Positions 51,060 through 60,052 are shown, numbered from the stretch's first letter. The stretch is DNA of 64,000 nucleotides from JAYPWI01 sp964629575 (GCA_964629575.1 CAZVUM010000019.1:1-64000); one strand, 5' to 3'. Notes: generated from the sequence alone by a model not told the origin. Translations and numbers: made by a program.

Positions 51060-53095
51060 GCGCCACGCACCGGGTACCGACGAGGTCGACCGGCTACGCA
51101 CGCAACGCAGGCCTGGAGGTCGTCCTCGGCCGGCTGACCGATGCGCTCGGTCCGTCCGCAGCCGCAGCTGCCGCTCGCTACACCGAACCCCGCCACCCAG
51201 TGATCCTCATCGTCGGACCGCCGCGCTCGGGGTCGACGTTTCTGCTTCAACGGCTCGCAGCGACCGGCTCGTTCGGCTATCCGAGCAACCTGGTGTCCCG
51301 CTTCCATTCGGCGCCGTTCGTGGGTGCCTTGGCCCATCGTCTGCTCCTCGACCCGGAGCTCGACCACCGGGGCGAGATGTCCCGTGGACTGTCGGGCGAG
51401 ATTCCGCGCCAGACCGAGGACACAGCCGGTGGTCCCGATGGCCTGTCGACGCTCGGCAAGACCACCGGACCGGCCAACGTCAATGAGTTCTGGTACGCCT
51501 GGCGGGCCCATCTGCCGAGCACAGCGTCGGACGACATGACGTTGGATGAGCTCAACCGCATCGACCATGCCGGTTTGCGAGCGATGGCCGCGGGTCTCGA
51601 AGCCGGATTCGAACGACCGGTGGCGATGAAGGCACTGATCCTCTCGTTTCATGCCGAGCTCCTGGCGGAGATGTTTCCGACCGCCGTCTTTCTGCGACTC
51701 GATCGGGATCCCGCCGAAACCGTCGACTCGATCCTCGCCGCCCGCCGGGTCCACAACGAGGACCCCTCGGCGTGGTGGTCGCTGCGCCCACGCGATATCG
51801 AGTCCCTGCAGAGACTTCCGCCGGTGGACCAGGTCGCCCACCAGGTGACCGCCATCGAGGACGCGCTCGATCGGGCCATGCCCCGACTCGAGCCCCGTGC
51901 GCTCCGAGTTGACGCGGCGCTGCTCCGCGACGACCCCCGAACCGTCGACGCGTCCATCGCGGACTTCCTCGACGGGTTCGGAGTCGACGTGAACACGGCC
52001 CCCATGCTGGCTGCCGGGACGCCGCGCACACTCGGCCGGCGCGAGATGGCCACGATCACCGCAGCGCTCGACCGGGCGCGGGCCCAGCGGGCCCAAAGGT
52101 CGAGCGTCTCTGGCTCTGCCGAGCCGCCCACTACTCCGATCCCTGTGACCAATCCGGCGCGGCCGGACGTGGGCGAGGAGGCGGACGACCACCTCCTCCT
52201 CTACACAACTCGAACCTTCGCGACGCGCAACCTCGGCCCGAGCGACCGTTGGCTTCGAACCGACCTGATCGAGGACGACCGGGTGGTCGGAACACTCAGC
52301 GGTGCATTGACCACCCAAGACGGACGTCGTCTCTGGTGGTCGGGGCACAGCGCTCCCTTCGGTGGTCCCAGCTTCACCCGCGACCAGGTGACCCCATCGG
52401 TGGTCGATCGGCTCCTCGACCAGGCGGCCACCGCGGCAGCAGCCGAGGGTGCCGAGAGGATGCGCGTCACCCTGCGGCCTGCGTCGTATTCGGCCAGTGA
52501 ACCGTTGGTCCTCCACACCCTGCTGCAGCACGGGTTCTCGGTCGTCGGCTCAGAACTCAGCTGCGCGATCGACCTTCGTTCGTTGGCAACCCGGGACGAC
52601 TACGTCGCCTCCCTCAAGCGGGCCGCCCGCCGCGCCCTCCACAAGACCCTCGACCAGCCGTGGGACTTCGTCGAGATCACGGGGACGTGGGAGGAGCAGC
52701 ATGAGCTCCTCCAACGGAACCGGGCGCGCAAGGACCGTTCGATCCGACTGCCCCTCAGCTACCTCCAACAACTTCGAGAGGACGTCCCTGGGGCGCTGCG
52801 ATTCTTCGAGCTGCGCCATGACGGCCGGCCGGTCGCCGCAGCCATCCTCTACCGCCTCCTCCCGCACGTGGAGTCCGTTCAGTACTGGGGTGACGACGCC
52901 GATTGGCTGCCGTTCTCCCCCATGCGTCAGCTGGCGCTCGAAGTCGCCACGCTCTCCATCGAGGAAGGCCGACGCCTCCTCGACCTGGGCAAGTCATCGG
53001 TCGATGGGGCACCCGACCACGGTCTCGTGCAGTTCAAGCGCAGCATCGGAGCTGTCGCCGAACCGATCATCACCCTCGAGCGCACTCTTCGCTGA
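51056..53095 (+). CDS. Sulfotransferase domain fused to a FemAB/GNAT-type acyltransferase domain
   Basis: A 679-residue, two-domain protein. Residues about 45-340 form a P-loop sulfotransferase: VILIVGPPRSGSTFLLQRLA is the PAPS-binding loop and VFLRLDRDPAETVDSILAAR is the 3-phosphate region. After a Ser/Pro linker, residues about 375-675 resemble the GNAT_6/FemAB group found with polysaccharide synthesis (LKRAARRALHKTLDQPW, then GRPVAAAILYRLL and LDLGKSS). This suggests one protein that both sulfates and acylates a surface glycan or its carrier. The start codon overlaps the previous stop (ATGA). Confidence 0.78.
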   Translation: MSATHRVPTRSTGYARNAGLEVVLGRLTDALGPSAAAAAARYTEPRHPVILIVGPPRSGSTFLLQRLAATGSFGYPSNLVSRFHSAPFVGALAHRLLLDPELDHRGEMSRGLSGEIPRQTEDTAGGPDGLSTLGKTTGPANVNEFWYAWRAHLPSTASDDMTLDELNRIDHAGLRAMAAGLEAGFERPVAMKALILSFHAELLAEMFPTAVFLRLDRDPAETVDSILAARRVHNEDPSAWWSLRPRDIESLQRLPPVDQVAHQVTAIEDALDRAMPRLEPRALRVDAALLRDDPRTVDASIADFLDGFGVDVNTAPMLAAGTPRTLGRREMATITAALDRARAQRAQRSSVSGSAEPPTTPIPVTNPARPDVGEEADDHLLLYTTRTFATRNLGPSDRWLRTDLIEDDRVVGTLSGALTTQDGRRLWWSGHSAPFGGPSFTRDQVTPSVVDRLLDQAATAAAAEGAERMRVTLRPASYSASEPLVLHTLLQHGFSVVGSELSCAIDLRSLATRDDYVASLKRAARRALHKTLDQPWDFVEITGTWEEQHELLQRNRARKDRSIRLPLSYLQQLREDVPGALRFFELRHDGRPVAAAILYRLLPHVESVQYWGDDADWLPFSPMRQLALEVATLSIEEGRRLLDLGKSSVDGAPDHGLVQFKRSIGAVAEPIITLERTLR

Positions 53096-53144
53096 CCTCG
53101 GCGGACAGCTTGATGCGGGCCAGGGTCGGCCGACTCGATCTCGT

Positions 53145-54380
53145 GTGACCGCACGACGGCTAGCCATCGATGGTGGACCCCCCGCGTTCGCCCAGCCGCG
53201 CATGACGGGCGCACCCAATGGCATCGACCGTGAGGCCGTATATCGCCGCCTCGACGCGATGTTCGACCGCAACCGTCTGACCAACAACGGTCCCCTGGTT
53301 CGGGAGTTCGAAGAGGCGATTGCGTCGATCGTCGGTGTCGATCACGTGGTCGCCGTCAGCAACGGCACCCTGGCCCTTCTCGTCGGTGCCGTCGGCCTCG
53401 GCGCGACCGGAGACGTCATCGTTCCGTCCTGGACCTTCGCCGGCACGGTGCAGCCGTTGGTGTGGGCCGGGCTGCGTCCGCGCTTCGTCGACGTCGACCC
53501 GCTGACACACTCTCTCGACCCCGCTTCGGTCCGGGCTGCGCTGAGCCAGCGTGGCGCAGACACGGCCGAGGTCGGACTCGTGGTCCCGGTGCACCTCTGG
53601 GGTCGCCCGTGCGATGTGGAGGCGATCGATCGGGCCGCCTCTGAAGCCGGAGTCCCGGTTCTGTACGACGCAGCGCATGCGTTCGGCGCGACCCACTCGG
53701 GCACGCCGGTCGGCAACTTCGGCCAGGCCGAGATCTTCAGCTTTCATGCGACCAAGTGGATGAGCAGCATCGAGGGCGGGGCGATCACCACCAACGACGC
53801 CGCGCTCGCCGACCACTGCCGCCGTCTTCGCAACTTCGGGTTCGCAGGCGAAGGGGACATCCCGGTCAGCGGCATCAACGCAAAGATGAGCGAGATGCAT
53901 GCCGCGGTCGGGCTGACCCAGCTCGAACGGTTCGACACCATCAGGGCGGCCAACCGCGAGCGCTACGAGGCCTACGCCGCGGCGTTCGACAGCGCTTCCT
54001 CCACGCGGCCAAGCGTGCGGCTGGCGCCCGTGACCAACGCCGGATCCTCCCCTCACGGGTACGTGGTGGTCGAGATCCTCGCTGACCACCCCGAGCCGGC
54101 CAGGGCGCTCCAATCACTGCTGGATGCCGAGAACGTCCGCACCCGGCGCTACTTCGCTCCTGGGGTTCACCGCCTCGGCGCGTTCGATTCGACCGACACG
54201 GGGCCGCTACCCGTCACCGAGACGCTGGCGCAACGGTGCTTGTCGCTACCCACGGGCGAGGCGATCACCACCGAAGATGCGGTGACCATCGCTGGACTCG
54301 TCCTGCGCGGAATCGAGCGAATCACCGACGATACGCCGATCCACATCGACGCCACTCCGGCGGTCGGCAGCATCGCATGA
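53145..54380 (+). CDS. DegT/DnrJ/EryC1/StrS family PLP aminotransferase
   Basis: A 411-residue sugar aminotransferase. Typical elements in order: LTNNGPLVREFE, VAVSNGTLALLVGA (PLP phosphate), VPSWTFAGT, LYDAAHAFGA with the PLP aspartate, and FSFHATKWMSSIEGG with the Schiff-base lysine. It adds an amino group to a nucleotide-linked keto sugar. GTG 53145 is the start chosen. The glycosyltransferase follows with an ATGA overlap, so its product is probably an amino sugar used in the same glycan. Confidence 0.9.
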   Translation: MTARRLAIDGGPPAFAQPRMTGAPNGIDREAVYRRLDAMFDRNRLTNNGPLVREFEEAIASIVGVDHVVAVSNGTLALLVGAVGLGATGDVIVPSWTFAGTVQPLVWAGLRPRFVDVDPLTHSLDPASVRAALSQRGADTAEVGLVVPVHLWGRPCDVEAIDRAASEAGVPVLYDAAHAFGATHSGTPVGNFGQAEIFSFHATKWMSSIEGGAITTNDAALADHCRRLRNFGFAGEGDIPVSGINAKMSEMHAAVGLTQLERFDTIRAANRERYEAYAAAFDSASSTRPSVRLAPVTNAGSSPHGYVVVEILADHPEPARALQSLLDAENVRTRRYFAPGVHRLGAFDSTDTGPLPVTETLAQRCLSLPTGEAITTEDAVTIAGLVLRGIERITDDTPIHIDATPAVGSIA

Positions 54381-55978
54381 CGGCAGCCAGCCTCCGATTG
54401 ACGGCCGGTCGGTCTCACTCTGTTCGCTTTCGCAGGGACGGCGGTCCGGGGTCACCGGGCGACGAGCCCGCCGAGACGAGCAACCTGATCGAGATCACCG
54501 AGATCGGGTTCGACCCGAAATCGAACCTGCCGTTCCAGGCGGGGTCACTCTCCTCTCTCACCCTCGACCTCCCCGCGCCGCTGAGCGCTGGGGAGGCTCT
54601 CTCAGTGCTCCGCGAGTGCAGGCGGGTCCTTCGACCCGGTGGCGGCATCGAAGCCCCTGAGGACTGGCTCGCAACCGCGGCCGAGCTGGTCGCCGCAGCG
54701 GACGCCGAGCACGCCCTCGAGACGCCAGACCGCCCTGCCCTCGATCGTGTCGCTCGCTACAGCGGTCTCCGCCTCGATGCCGATGCGCGTCTGCTCGTGC
54801 GGCCCGCTGTGATCGAGCTATCGGACGAACCGCTCGTCAGCGTGCTCGTCCCTGGATACCGGGTTGCCTTTCTCGACGCAGTCCTGCGGTCCGCTACCCA
54901 GCAGACGTGGAAGAGAGTGGAGATCCTCGTCGGCGACGACTGCGAGACCGACGACGTCGAGCGACTCACGCGCGCCTCCGCCGAGAGCGACGAACGGGTC
55001 CGCTACATCGGCCGAGCTTCGGAGCGCGGCGGTCGGGCGAACATGGTCCACCTGCTCCACGAGGCAGAGGGCGACCTCATCAAGTTCCTCAACGACGACG
55101 ACGTTCTTGACCATCGCTGTGTCGAACGCATGGTCCGCTGCCTTCAGGCCTTCCCTTCGGTCACGCTGGTGACCTCTCATCGCCAGCCCATCGATGCGGT
55201 CGGCCGCGAGATCTCGGATCTCACGAGCACGAAGCGGCGGGTGGCGGCCGACTCCGTGATCGACGGAGCCGCAGCGGCCAGTGACCTCCTGCGGCTCCGA
55301 TACAACTGGATCGGCGAACCCACCACGACGATGTTCCGCCGTGCGGCCCTCGACACCGAGGTGCCCTTCGGGGTCGGGGACGCCGTGGTTCGCTCAAGCG
55401 GCGACTTCGCCCTCTGGCTCAAGCTGCTCTCCCGTGGCGACCTCGTCTATCTCGCAGACACGCTGAGCTACTTCCGCCAGCACGACGGCCAGCGTCAGAA
55501 GCAGCCAGAGTTCATGGCCATCGCCGAGCAGGGCCACGACCGAATCATCGCCGCAGCGACCGCGCTCGGCCTCGACGAGCCGCGTTCGCGTCACTTCGTC
55601 GCGACACCGCTGGATGTGCGTCCGTGGTGGTCGCAGCGGGCGGGCGAGCTCGTGAGGGGTCTCACGCTCGAGAACGCAGAGGCCTCCCTGGCCGAGCTGG
55701 CCGACGAGCTCCCGGGAGACACTGTCGTGGATCTGCTGGCTGCCCAGGTCGCACTCAACTCGGGCGATGCCGAGCAGGCCGTGCGGATCCTCGATGCCGC
55801 AGCCGATCGCGACCGTGGCTCGGTTGCGGTCCTCAAGCTGATGGCGATCGCGCTCCTCCACCTCGACGCGCGACCAGCAGCCCAACGCATCCTGTGGCTC
55901 GCCGAGGACCTGTGTCCCCACGATGAGGATGCGAGCGCGCTCCTCGGTCTGCTCTGGGACGAGCTGTCTGCGATCTGA
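54377..55978 (+). CDS. Family 2 glycosyltransferase with N-terminal methyltransferase-like remnant and C-terminal TPR-like region
   Basis: A 533-residue protein. Residues about 35-130 resemble the end of a SAM methyltransferase fold (SALSVLRECRRVLRPGGGIE-like, here LRECRRVLRPGG) without a visible SAM-binding GxGxG. Residues about 155-380 are a GT-A glycosyltransferase (PLVSVLVPGYR, then FLNDDDVLD as the DxD metal site). The last 100 residues are helical repeats like TPRs. The donor and acceptor are unknown. It is the last gene of the glycan cluster. Confidence 0.78.
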   Translation: MTAASLRLTAGRSHSVRFRRDGGPGSPGDEPAETSNLIEITEIGFDPKSNLPFQAGSLSSLTLDLPAPLSAGEALSVLRECRRVLRPGGGIEAPEDWLATAAELVAAADAEHALETPDRPALDRVARYSGLRLDADARLLVRPAVIELSDEPLVSVLVPGYRVAFLDAVLRSATQQTWKRVEILVGDDCETDDVERLTRASAESDERVRYIGRASERGGRANMVHLLHEAEGDLIKFLNDDDVLDHRCVERMVRCLQAFPSVTLVTSHRQPIDAVGREISDLTSTKRRVAADSVIDGAAAASDLLRLRYNWIGEPTTTMFRRAALDTEVPFGVGDAVVRSSGDFALWLKLLSRGDLVYLADTLSYFRQHDGQRQKQPEFMAIAEQGHDRIIAAATALGLDEPRSRHFVATPLDVRPWWSQRAGELVRGLTLENAEASLAELADELPGDTVVDLLAAQVALNSGDAEQAVRILDAAADRDRGSVAVLKLMAIALLHLDARPAAQRILWLAEDLCPHDEDASALLGLLWDELSAI

Positions 55979-55993
55979 TGAGGAGCAGGCGGC

Positions 55994-55999
55994 TACCGT
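55994..55999 (+). promoter_or_regulatory. -10 hexamer TACCGT
   Basis: It ends 7 bases before the GTG of the class V aminotransferase gene. Confidence 0.5.
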
Positions 56000-56006
56000 C
56001 TCCGCC

Positions 56007-57104
56007 GTGACTCACAGCGACCGCATCTTGATGGGCCCCGGCCCGTGCAACCCGTATCCCGAGGTGATCGAGGCGTTCACCCGACCGGTGCTCGGGCACC
56101 TCGATCCCGAGTTCATCCCGCTGCTCGACGAGATCAACGACCGGCTGCGCGCGGTCTGGCGCACCGAGAACCTCCTGACCTTCCCCGTCTCGGCGACGGG
56201 GTCGGCGGGCATGGAGGCGGCATTCGTCAACTTCGTGGAGCCGGGCGACACGGTGGTGATCGGAGTGAACGGTGTCTTCGGCACCCGGATGTGCGACGTT
56301 GCGGCGCGCTGCGGCGCCGAGGTGATCGCCGTCGAAGAGGAGTGGGGTCGCGCCATCGACCCGCAACGGCTTCTCGACGCCCACACCGACCCCAAGATCA
56401 TCGCCTTGGTTCACGCCGAGACCTCGACAGGGGTCAGGAACGACATTGCACCGCTCGGTGCGGGCAAGGGCGACGCCCTCCTGCTCGTCGACTGTGTGAC
56501 GTCTCTCGGCGGGATTCCGATGCTCGCCGACGACTGGCAGGTCGACATCGCCTATTCGGGAACCCAGAAGTGCCTCGGCGTTCCTCCGGGTCTGTCGCCT
56601 CTCACCGTGAGCGAGCGCGCGCTGGAGCGCCTCGTCGAGCGCCCGCAGAGCTGGTACCTCGACCTCAACATGATCAGGAACTACGTGACGGGTGAAGGAG
56701 CGCGCGCCTACCACCACACCGCTCCGATCTCGATGCTCTACGGCCTCCACGCCGGCCTCGGCGCAGTGCTCGATGAGGGCCTGGAGAACGCGTGGGCTCG
56801 CCACCAGGCCTGCGGAGACGCGCTGCACGCTGGTCTGCCAGAGCTGGGTTTCGAGCTGTGGGCGCAGGAAGGCCACCGCCTCCCAGAGCTCACTACGGTC
56901 ACGCTTCCCGAGGGCCTCGACGATGCCGCCGGACGCCGCGCCCTGCTCGAACGCTACGGAATCGAGGTGGGCGGCGGGCTCGGACCCGTCGCGGGAAAGG
57001 TCTGGCGCATCGGCTGTATGGGCCACACGGCGCGTCTGCGCAACGTGGCGATGTTGCTCGGAGCGCTGGGCGAGCTCGTCAGCGATCTTCGAGCCACGAA
57101 TTGA
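56007..57104 (+). CDS. Class V aminotransferase (alanine-glyoxylate / serine-pyruvate type)
   Basis: A 365-residue PLP enzyme. Typical segments are RILMGPGPCNPYPEV at the start, FPVSATGSAGMEAAFVN, LVHAETSTGV, LLVDCVTSLGG with the PLP aspartate, and YSGTQKCLGVPPGL with the catalytic lysine. It most likely transaminates glyoxylate, serine or alanine, which would fit with serB and gcvTP in glycine/serine metabolism. GTG start with a leaderless-type -10. Its end overlaps the convergent crotonase gene by 26 bases. Confidence 0.9.
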   Translation: MTHSDRILMGPGPCNPYPEVIEAFTRPVLGHLDPEFIPLLDEINDRLRAVWRTENLLTFPVSATGSAGMEAAFVNFVEPGDTVVIGVNGVFGTRMCDVAARCGAEVIAVEEEWGRAIDPQRLLDAHTDPKIIALVHAETSTGVRNDIAPLGAGKGDALLLVDCVTSLGGIPMLADDWQVDIAYSGTQKCLGVPPGLSPLTVSERALERLVERPQSWYLDLNMIRNYVTGEGARAYHHTAPISMLYGLHAGLGAVLDEGLENAWARHQACGDALHAGLPELGFELWAQEGHRLPELTTVTLPEGLDDAAGRRALLERYGIEVGGGLGPVAGKVWRIGCMGHTARLRNVAMLLGALGELVSDLRATN

Positions 57105-57930
57105 ACTGAGCCGGCCGCTTCTCCAGAAATGCCCGACCGCCTTCACGTGCGTCGGGGAGGTGGTCGGTGATCGCTGTCTTGGCTGCGATCTCGTCGAGCG
57201 ATTGGTCCCACGTCAGTGACGCCGCGAGGTGGATCGACCTCTTCAGCATGCGCATCGCCACCTGCGGACCGTTGGCGAGTTCGATGGCGAGGTCCATGGT
57301 TGCGGTCATCAACTGGTCGTCGTCGACCACCTCGTGCACCAACCCGAGCTCGTGGGCGGTCTCGCCGTCGACGATCCGCTTGCGCATCATGAACTCCATC
57401 GCCTTGGCGACTCCCAGGTGTTGAACGAGCAGCCATTGCCCACCCTCGTCGGGAAGCAGGCCGAATCGCAGGGTGGCGCTTCCCAGCTGTGCCGAGCGGG
57501 CCGCGACCCGGAAGTCGCAGGCCAGGGCGAGGGAGAAGCCGGTCTGGATCGCGAAGCCGTTGATCGCCGCGATGGTCAGCTTGTCGAGGTGGCGAACCGC
57601 AGTGTTGACCGTCTGGGAGATGGTGCGCAGGCCGTTGTAGGTCCCCGCCTCGTTGTGATGCCCGCCATGGATCTGGGGCATGTGGGCATCGCCGTCGCTC
57701 TCGTATCCCTTGAGGTTGTCGCCCGCCCAGAAGGCGCGGCCCTGACCGGTGAACACGACGACCCGCACACCGTCGTCCATCTGGGCCTGGGTGAGCACCT
57801 CGATGAGGTCGCGTTTCATCGGCGCGGTCGACGCGTTCATCGACTCGGGGCGATTGAAGGTGATCGTCAGGATCCCCGGGTCCGCCGTCGCCGTCTCGAA
57901 ACCGCAGTACCCGTCCTCGTTGATAGCCAT
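57079..57930 (-). CDS. Enoyl-CoA hydratase/isomerase family protein
   Basis: A 283-residue crotonase. TITFNRPESMNAS and AFWAGDNLKGY (oxyanion region) are characteristic, followed by AAINGFAIQTGFSLALACDF. Of the two usual catalytic glutamates only the second (AMEFMM) is evident. The region PQIHGGHHNEAG is a family-specific insert rich in histidine. ATG 57930 follows a TAGCTT -10 by 6 bases on the minus strand. Confidence 0.88.
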   Translation of the reverse strand: MAINEDGYCGFETATADPGILTITFNRPESMNASTAPMKRDLIEVLTQAQMDDGVRVVVFTGQGRAFWAGDNLKGYESDGDAHMPQIHGGHHNEAGTYNGLRTISQTVNTAVRHLDKLTIAAINGFAIQTGFSLALACDFRVAARSAQLGSATLRFGLLPDEGGQWLLVQHLGVAKAMEFMMRKRIVDGETAHELGLVHEVVDDDQLMTATMDLAIELANGPQVAMRMLKRSIHLAASLTWDQSLDEIAAKTAITDHLPDAREGGRAFLEKRPAQFNSWLEDR

Positions 57931-57936
57931 CCGGCA

Positions 57937-57946
57937 AAGCTACCCT
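57937..57946. promoter_or_regulatory. Overlapping divergent -10 hexamers
   Basis: Minus-strand TAGCTT (57942-57937) is 6 bases before the crotonase ATG. Plus-strand TACCCT (57941-57946) is 9 bases before the GTG at 57956. The two share the central TA, so RNA polymerase could use only one direction at a time. Confidence 0.5.
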
Positions 57947-57955
57947 CGCGGACCT

Positions 57956-58336
57956 GTGTCAGGTCTCTACCAGCCCTTCGACGGCGTCCTCATGCTGCGG
58001 CTCGACATCGAGCGCGCCGACGGCGACACCACCTACTACGTCACCCCGTTCGTGACAGATGGGGATCGGCTCTACCTCTTCGACGAGCCAGGCGAGCGCA
58101 GCGAGGCCTTCGAAGCGAGGCTGTTGGGACACGCCCTCACCGTCTCGAGCCGCACGACGGGCGATCTGCGTGTGCGCGACACCGCACGCCGGGCGACCAG
58201 CGCCGAGGAAGTGTGGGCGCGCGACGCCTGCTCGGCCAGGTTCTTCTACGACCAGGCCCTCCAGGACACCGCGCAGCTGGGTTCGCTCGTCGTGGTGGGT
58301 CCCGAGCTCAGCGAGGCTGTTCGCCCGCCAGGGTGA
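57956..58336 (+). CDS. Conserved-looking small protein of unknown function
   Basis: A 126-residue protein, charged and soluble, with strand-rich sequence (MLRLDIERADGDTTYYVTPF, LYLFDEPG) and a helical C-terminal part. No recognised family; amino acid make-up is normal for a coding frame, unlike the Arg/Pro-rich shadows around it. GTG 57956 is the probable start. Its last 29 bases overlap the end of the convergent TauD gene. Confidence 0.55.
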   Translation: MSGLYQPFDGVLMLRLDIERADGDTTYYVTPFVTDGDRLYLFDEPGERSEAFEARLLGHALTVSSRTTGDLRVRDTARRATSAEEVWARDACSARFFYDQALQDTAQLGSLVVVGPELSEAVRPPG

Positions 58337-59144
58337 TCCGCAGCATCTCCCTGCGGTGCCCGGTGTAGTCGTCGATGGCGAAGTGCTGCACGACACGGTT
58401 GTCCCAGATCGTCAGCGTCCCTGGCTCCCACCTCACCCTGCACGTGAACGCCACCTGGGTGACGTGTTCGAACAGGAAGCGGAGCAACGGGGCACTCTCG
58501 TTTCGCGACATGCCCTCGAGGCCGATCGTGTACACCTCGTTGACGAACAGCGACTTGCGGCCTGTCGCTGCATGGGTCCGAACGAGCGGATGGAGCTGAG
58601 TGGCGAGCGCCTCTTCTCCCCCGTGGATGTCCATACCGGCGTCGGGATCGTTGCGTCCGAAGGTGCCGCTCGGACCATAGGAACGACGCGCGGAGTGAAC
58701 CGCGTTGAGCCCGCCGAGCATGTCCTGCATGGCCGGGGACAGCGCGTCGTATGCCGCTTGGCCATTGGCGAATGCGGTGTCCCCTCCGCTCTCGGGTACC
58801 TCGACGGCGTACAGGAGGGTGGCGCTCGGCGGCCGCTGCTGGAAGCTCCAATCGCTGTGCCAACCACTGCCGAACAGCGGGCCGCTCTCGTGAGCCTCCC
58901 GCAGCACGCGCAACACGTCGGGGTGCCCGTCGATCGCGGTGATGAACGGCGTTTCACCGAAGGCACCCAGGCGCCGGGCCATCGCCTCGAACGTATCGAT
59001 CTCGAGGTTCTGGTCCCTGACCGCCAGCACGTGGTGTTCGTCGAGCGCCGCACGAAGCGCGTCGAGGCAGGTGTCGTCGGCCGCGGACAGGTCGACCCCG
59101 CGCACGTCTGCGCCGAAGGTGCCGGTGAGAGGAGTGAGCTGCAT
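58308..59144 (-). CDS. TauD/TfdA-family Fe(II)/2-oxoglutarate dioxygenase
   Basis: A 278-residue dioxygenase. The first iron ligands are H and D in GWHSDWSF, the distal histidine is in DNRVVQHFAIDDY, and the 2-oxoglutarate arginine is in RREMLRITL. Members cleave taurine, sulfonates, herbicide acids or hydroxylate small molecules; the substrate is unknown. ATG 59144 was chosen over GTG 59153 because TACGGT lies 7 bases upstream of the ATG. There are no sulfonate transport genes nearby. Confidence 0.88.
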   Translation of the reverse strand: MQLTPLTGTFGADVRGVDLSAADDTCLDALRAALDEHHVLAVRDQNLEIDTFEAMARRLGAFGETPFITAIDGHPDVLRVLREAHESGPLFGSGWHSDWSFQQRPPSATLLYAVEVPESGGDTAFANGQAAYDALSPAMQDMLGGLNAVHSARRSYGPSGTFGRNDPDAGMDIHGGEEALATQLHPLVRTHAATGRKSLFVNEVYTIGLEGMSRNESAPLLRFLFEHVTQVAFTCRVRWEPGTLTIWDNRVVQHFAIDDYTGHRREMLRITLAGEQPR

Positions 59145-59151
59145 CGGCGTC

Positions 59152-59157
59152 ACCGTA
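59152..59157 (-). promoter_or_regulatory. -10 hexamer TACGGT (minus strand)
   Basis: Seven bases from the ATG of the TauD gene; the hexamer overlaps the alternative GTG start, which argues for the ATG. Confidence 0.45.
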
Positions 59158-59206
59158 TCGCCACGCTGGCGAGAGCTCTGAGCCAGGATGAGGGCGTGGA
59201 TATCGA

Positions 59207-59306
59207 NNNNNNNNNNNNNNNNNNNNNNNNNNNNNNNNNNNNNNNNNNNNNNNNNNNNNNNNNNNNNNNNNNNNNNNNNNNNNNNNNNNNNNNNNNNNNN
59301 NNNNNN
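59207..59306. other. Assembly gap of 100 N
   Basis: Exactly 100 undetermined bases; the true gap length is unknown. It removes the start of the yceH gene. Confidence 0.99.
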
Positions 59307-60052
59307 CCGAGGCTGAGGCCCGAGATGCGGGGAGCGGCCTGCAGCTGGTACCGCTGCACGCCCGCATGTTGGGCGTCCTCGCCGAAAAGGCGCTGGCCAC
59401 GCCGCAGAACTATCCGCTGAGCATCAACGCGTTGGCGACGGCGTGCAATCAGAGCACCAATCGTGACCCCATCACCCACTACTCCGAGGCCGAGATCGCC
59501 GATGAGCTCGCGGGGCTGAAGGAGCGTCGGCTTCTTCGTTTCGTCCATCCCACCTCGGGGCGTGGTGTCACCAAGTACCGCCATGTGCTCGACGAGCACC
59601 TGGGGGTCGGCGCGCCCGAGATCGCTCTGTTGTCCGTTCTGCTGGTTCGGGGACCCCAGACCCTGGCCGAGCTACGCGCCAGAACCGAGAGGCTTCACAC
59701 CTTCGCCGACACAGCCGAGGTGGAGGAGACCCTCCGTACGATGCGTGGCGAACTCGACCAGCCGCTCGCCCAGCGACTCGAACGTGAGCCGGGAGCGCGT
59801 GAGCCACGCTGGGTCCAGCTGCTGTGCCCACAGCAGGGACTCGAGCGCGCGGCGATGCCTGTGTCAGCCAACCCAGTGCCAGCCAACCCAGTGCCAGCCA
59901 ACCCTGTTCCTGCCAACCCAGTGCCCGCCGCGCCGCCACCCACAGCCGTGGCGCCGCAGACCCCGGGTCTCGAACGTGACCTCGCCGATCTCCGCCGCGA
60001 GCTGGAGCGCCTCCGTCAAGAGTTCGACGCGTTCAGGGCCGAGTTCGGCTAG
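59307..60052 (+). CDS. YceH/DUF480 family protein, N-terminus lost in the assembly gap
   Basis: A tandem winged-helix DUF480 protein. Seen after the gap: ARMLGVLAEKALATPQNYPL and NALATACNQSTNRDPI, the family hallmarks, then a second winged helix (LLSVLLVRGPQTLAELRART). The tail carries four NPVPA-type repeats and ends in a coiled coil (LERDLADLRRELERLRQEF). A GTG at 59196 (GTGGATATC) before the gap may be the real start, but with exactly 100 Ns it would be out of frame, so the gap size must differ or another start is used. Function of the family is unknown. Confidence 0.8.
59861..59930. repeat. 15-bp tandem repeat in the yceH-like gene
   Basis: Four copies of a unit like GTGCCAGCCAACCCA, encoding VPANP repeats; likely a flexible linker between the winged helices and the terminal coiled coil. 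Confidence 0.85.
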
